Positions 62,136 through 64,000 of a stretch of DNA of 64,000 nt are shown here, piece after piece. The stretch is from an uncultured Oscillospiraceae bacterium (lineage in GTDB: Bacteria; Bacillota; Clostridia; Oscillospirales; Acutalibacteraceae): NCBI GenBank assembly GCA_900549825.1, contig URQB01000005.1, positions 62,001 to 126,000 on the forward strand, given 5' to 3'. The position numbers and the translations under genes are program-made. Position 1 is the first letter of the stretch. Every line of letters begins with the position of its first letter. The notes beneath the pieces were generated by a model. The model searched no databases. It had not been told where the DNA came from and saw only the letters and a list, made by a program, of their open reading frames with translations.

Positions 62136-62176
62136 AATACCGCAGGACGATGTATCATCGCCCTGCGGTATTTTTT
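62136..62176 (+). terminator. Terminator after wall-anchored protein 2
   Basis: 11-bp AATACCGCAGG stem (62136-62146 with 62162-62172), with an inner CGATG/CATCG stem, then TTTTTT. The stem sequence is nearly the same as in the terminator at 60935. Confidence 0.88.
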
Positions 62177-62241
62177 ATATAAAAAGCTGCAAATCGGCAT
62201 GGCGGCAGTGCTTTTATTTTGAGAAACGGCATTCCGGCCGG

Positions 62242-62270
62242 TTGCTTTTTCGCCCTGCGGCGTATACAAT
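62242..62270 (+). promoter_or_regulatory. Promoter of second LRR lipoprotein gene
   Basis: TTGCTT (62242-62247), 17-base spacer, TACAAT (62265-62270). Confidence 0.72.
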
Positions 62271-62302
62271 AAGAGAAGAAATCGCATGCTAGGGATGCCT
62301 TC

Positions 62303-63085
62303 ATGCTCCGGTATTATCTGGAAAGGAATTTACAAAGTATGCAGGATTTATGGAAACGATTACTGAAAAAAGGGCTGCTTTTCGCCGCCGGGAGCTGCTG
62401 CCTGCTTATGCTGCTGGCCTCCTGCGGGCGGGAAGGCGGCGGGCAGCCGCAAGGCTCTTCCGAAGCGCCGAAAGCACAGTTCAGCGAAACGGGGATGACA
62501 GCCGCGGGCAAATTCTTTCCATACGAGGGCACGCAGGAGATTTCCCTCTGCGGGGCGAAGCTTGGCGCGCTGGATGGATTTGAGAAGTTCACGCAGGCAG
62601 AGACTCTTGGCCTGTGCAGCAATGGAATATCCGATCTCACCCCGCTGGAAAAGCTGACGAAGCTGCGCGAGCTGAATCTGGAATCCAACCGGATCAGCGA
62701 CCTTTCCCGCCTGAAAGGCCTGACGGGGCTGAATGTTTTGCTGCTTTCAGAAAATCAGATCAGTGATCTTACACCTCTATCGGGCCTCACCCATCTGATC
62801 GCGCTTTCCCTGAATGAGAATGGGATCTCTAACCTGACGCCGCTGAGCGGGCTTACGCTGCTGAGCGACCTGTCGCTGGCGGGAAACCAGATTTCTGATC
62901 TTTCCGCGCTCTCCGGCATGACGAAGCTCAGGCACCTGTATCTGGCGGAAAATAAAATTCGAGATCTCTCCCTTTTAAAGCGTCTCTCCTCCCTGCAAAC
63001 GCTGGATCTGACGGGAAATCCGCTTGAGCAGGCACAGGTTGAGGCCCTGCGGGAGGCACTGCCGGAATGCGAGATCCTGTTTTGA
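62303..63085 (+). CDS. Leucine-rich-repeat lipoprotein (copy 2)
   Basis: 260 residues. N-terminal basic and hydrophobic stretch with lipobox LASC (Cys about 41 if started at 62303), polar linker, then about seven 22-residue LRR units (NQISDLTPLSGLTHLIALSL type) and the same ending as copy 1 (EALREALPECEILF). An ATG at 62339 (GGAAAGG 12 bases before) would give a more usual signal-peptide length. Surface-exposed, presumed binding protein. It overlaps the following trmN6-like gene by 19 bases. Confidence 0.88.
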   Translation: MLRYYLERNLQSMQDLWKRLLKKGLLFAAGSCCLLMLLASCGREGGGQPQGSSEAPKAQFSETGMTAAGKFFPYEGTQEISLCGAKLGALDGFEKFTQAETLGLCSNGISDLTPLEKLTKLRELNLESNRISDLSRLKGLTGLNVLLLSENQISDLTPLSGLTHLIALSLNENGISNLTPLSGLTLLSDLSLAGNQISDLSALSGMTKLRHLYLAENKIRDLSLLKRLSSLQTLDLTGNPLEQAQVEALREALPECEILF

Positions 63086-63837
63086 CAGGCGGTGCGCTGC
63101 TGCTGCCGGGGGAACATCTGGAAGCGGTTGGGAAGGGGCTTTTTGTAATCGTCTCCCGTGCGCACGGCTTCGGGGTGGATGCGCTCCTGCTGGCCGATTT
63201 TGCCGCGCCGCGCCTGGGCGAGCGTGCGCTGGATTTGGGCACAGGCTGCGGCATCCTGCCGCTTTTTTGGTGCCGGGAGGAAAAGCTTGCCCATGCGACT
63301 GGCCTGGAACTTCAGCAGGCGGGGTATGATCAGTTCCGGCGAAGCATTCTTTCCCATCATTTGGAGGGCCGCCTGCGGGCCGTCTGCGGCGATTTGCGGA
63401 ATTGGAGGCCGCCTGCGGGCGAAAAGCTTTTCGATCTCGTCACGGCCAATCCGCCATATTATCCGCCGCAGGCCGGGGCAGTCTGCGCGCAGGAACACCA
63501 GCGTATCGTGCGTCAGGAGACGCAGTGCACGCTTGCAGATGCGGTACGGGCGGGCGCACGGCTGACGCGCTTCGGAGGCCGGTTCTGCATCTGCCACAAG
63601 CCGGAGCGGCTGTGCGGCGTGCTATGCGAAATGCGCGCGCAGGGGCTTGAACCCAAGCGGCTGCGTTTTGTTGCGCAGCGGGCGGAATGCGCGCCCTGGC
63701 TCTTTCTGCTGGAGGGGCGCAGGGGCGGGAGGCCGGGCCTTCGCGTGGAGCCGCTTTTTGTGATGGAGGATGCTTCCGGTGTATGTTCGCCCGGGATGCG
63801 CGCAATTTATGAGGCAGGCAGGGAGGAAGACGATTGA
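63067..63837 (+). CDS. tRNA1(Val) A37 N6-methyltransferase-like (TrmN6/YfiC)
   Basis: 256 residues. SAM motif ALDLGTGCGILPLFW (about 56-70), GLELQQ acidic loop, TANPPYYPP (N-P-P-Y, target-base motif, about 133-141). Members methylate adenine-37 N6 in tRNA, or are close relatives. Start ATG 63067 lies inside the end of the LRR gene, and the stop overlaps the rsmI TTG start. The pair trmN6-rsmI is common in Firmicutes. Confidence 0.87.
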   Translation: MRDPVLTGGALLLPGEHLEAVGKGLFVIVSRAHGFGVDALLLADFAAPRLGERALDLGTGCGILPLFWCREEKLAHATGLELQQAGYDQFRRSILSHHLEGRLRAVCGDLRNWRPPAGEKLFDLVTANPPYYPPQAGAVCAQEHQRIVRQETQCTLADAVRAGARLTRFGGRFCICHKPERLCGVLCEMRAQGLEPKRLRFVAQRAECAPWLFLLEGRRGGRPGLRVEPLFVMEDASGVCSPGMRAIYEAGREEDD

Positions 63838-64000
63838 GCGGGATTTTATACCTGGTCGGCACGCCGATCGGCAATCTGGGTGATTTTTCCCCGCGCGCGG
63901 TGCAGACGCTGGAATCTGCCGATTTTATCGCCGCTGAGGATACAAGGGTGACGCTGAAGCTGCTCAACCATTTTGGGATTCAAAAGCCGATGGTGAGCTA
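63834..64000 (+). CDS. rsmI: 16S rRNA (cytidine1402-2'-O)-methyltransferase, 5' part
   Basis: About 55 codons before the window edge: TTG start with GGGAGG seven to eight bases upstream, then LYLVGTPIGNLGDF, RAVQTLESADFIAAEDTR and LLNHFGI, the unmistakable start of RsmI (tetrapyrrole-methylase fold, SAM-dependent). TTGA overlap with the preceding stop indicates coupling. Truncated by the window end. Confidence 0.96.
   Translation, partial: MSGILYLVGTPIGNLGDFSPRAVQTLESADFIAAEDTRVTLKLLNHFGIQKPMVS

Overview
The window reads as a chromosomal segment of a GC-rich, obligately anaerobic Gram-positive bacterium of class Clostridia, most like the Oscillospiraceae/Ruminococcaceae of the gut. The signs are a dnaG-rpoD pair with a SigA-type factor, a Cys-containing L31, AGGAGG-type ribosome binding sites with frequent TTG/GTG starts, TTGACA-17-TATAAT promoters, strong hairpin terminators, an iron-hydrogenase-like protein, lipoproteins and NPxTG-like cell-wall sorting signals. 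Species cannot be fixed from sequence alone.

Layout. 0-4 kb: 3' end of an ABC-F gene, two A+T-rich unknown genes with a decayed small relative, then uronate isomerase. 4.3-7 kb (minus): DRTGG / [FeFe]-hydrogenase-like / anti-sigma-type ATPase / DRTGG operon. 7.3-13.4 kb (minus): a GH13 enzyme and a trkA-trkH-DUF3842-PHP operon. 13.7-20 kb (plus): APH-like kinase, rpmE, yigZ, dgt, dnaG, rpoD. 20-24.3 kb: a gutted rhamnosidase, then a YtrA-type regulator with its own ABC transporter. 24.4-30.1 kb: leader RNA-xpt-BMP-ABC nucleoside uptake operon. 30.1-35.5 kb (minus): lipoprotein, broken C39-like protease and a P-type ATPase behind a yybP-ykoY Mn2+ riboswitch. 35.7-38 kb: two related lipoproteins and a GNAT. 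38.2-45 kb (minus): iron ADH, radical SAM, secreted LCAT-like hydrolase, GH13 glucosidase. 45.3-49 kb: small coiled protein, glmS, CofE-like ligase, XRE regulator, dead GNAT. 49.2-52 kb (minus): VanY, tRNA-Gly, panE. 52-57.6 kb (plus): AEC carrier, Dabb, two tandem membrane M28 peptidases, a rhaD fragment on the minus strand, an RsmC-like methylase. 57.8-58.8 kb (minus): tRNA-Thr and a phosphatase. 59-63.1 kb: a symmetrical cell-surface cluster (LRR lipoprotein, two wall-anchored paralogues, LRR lipoprotein). The window ends in trmN6-rsmI.

How parts work together. The xpt operon couples salvage of xanthine with nucleoside/purine uptake by a lipoprotein-fed ABC importer, and its leader looks like a transcription attenuator. 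The riboswitch implies that the P-type ATPase exports Mn2+ (or is induced by it). The DRTGG/hydrogenase/ATPase operon looks like a redox-sensing module rather than a catalytic hydrogenase. Rhamnose use has decayed at two separate places (20.0 and 56.5 kb).

Best candidates for something new: the 59-63 kb surface cluster, the xpt leader RNA, two multi-hairpin intergenic elements (7.1 and 51.8 kb), and a short conserved-looking protein hidden at 61.0-61.2 kb on the minus strand. All functional calls are from reading the sequence; no database search was run.
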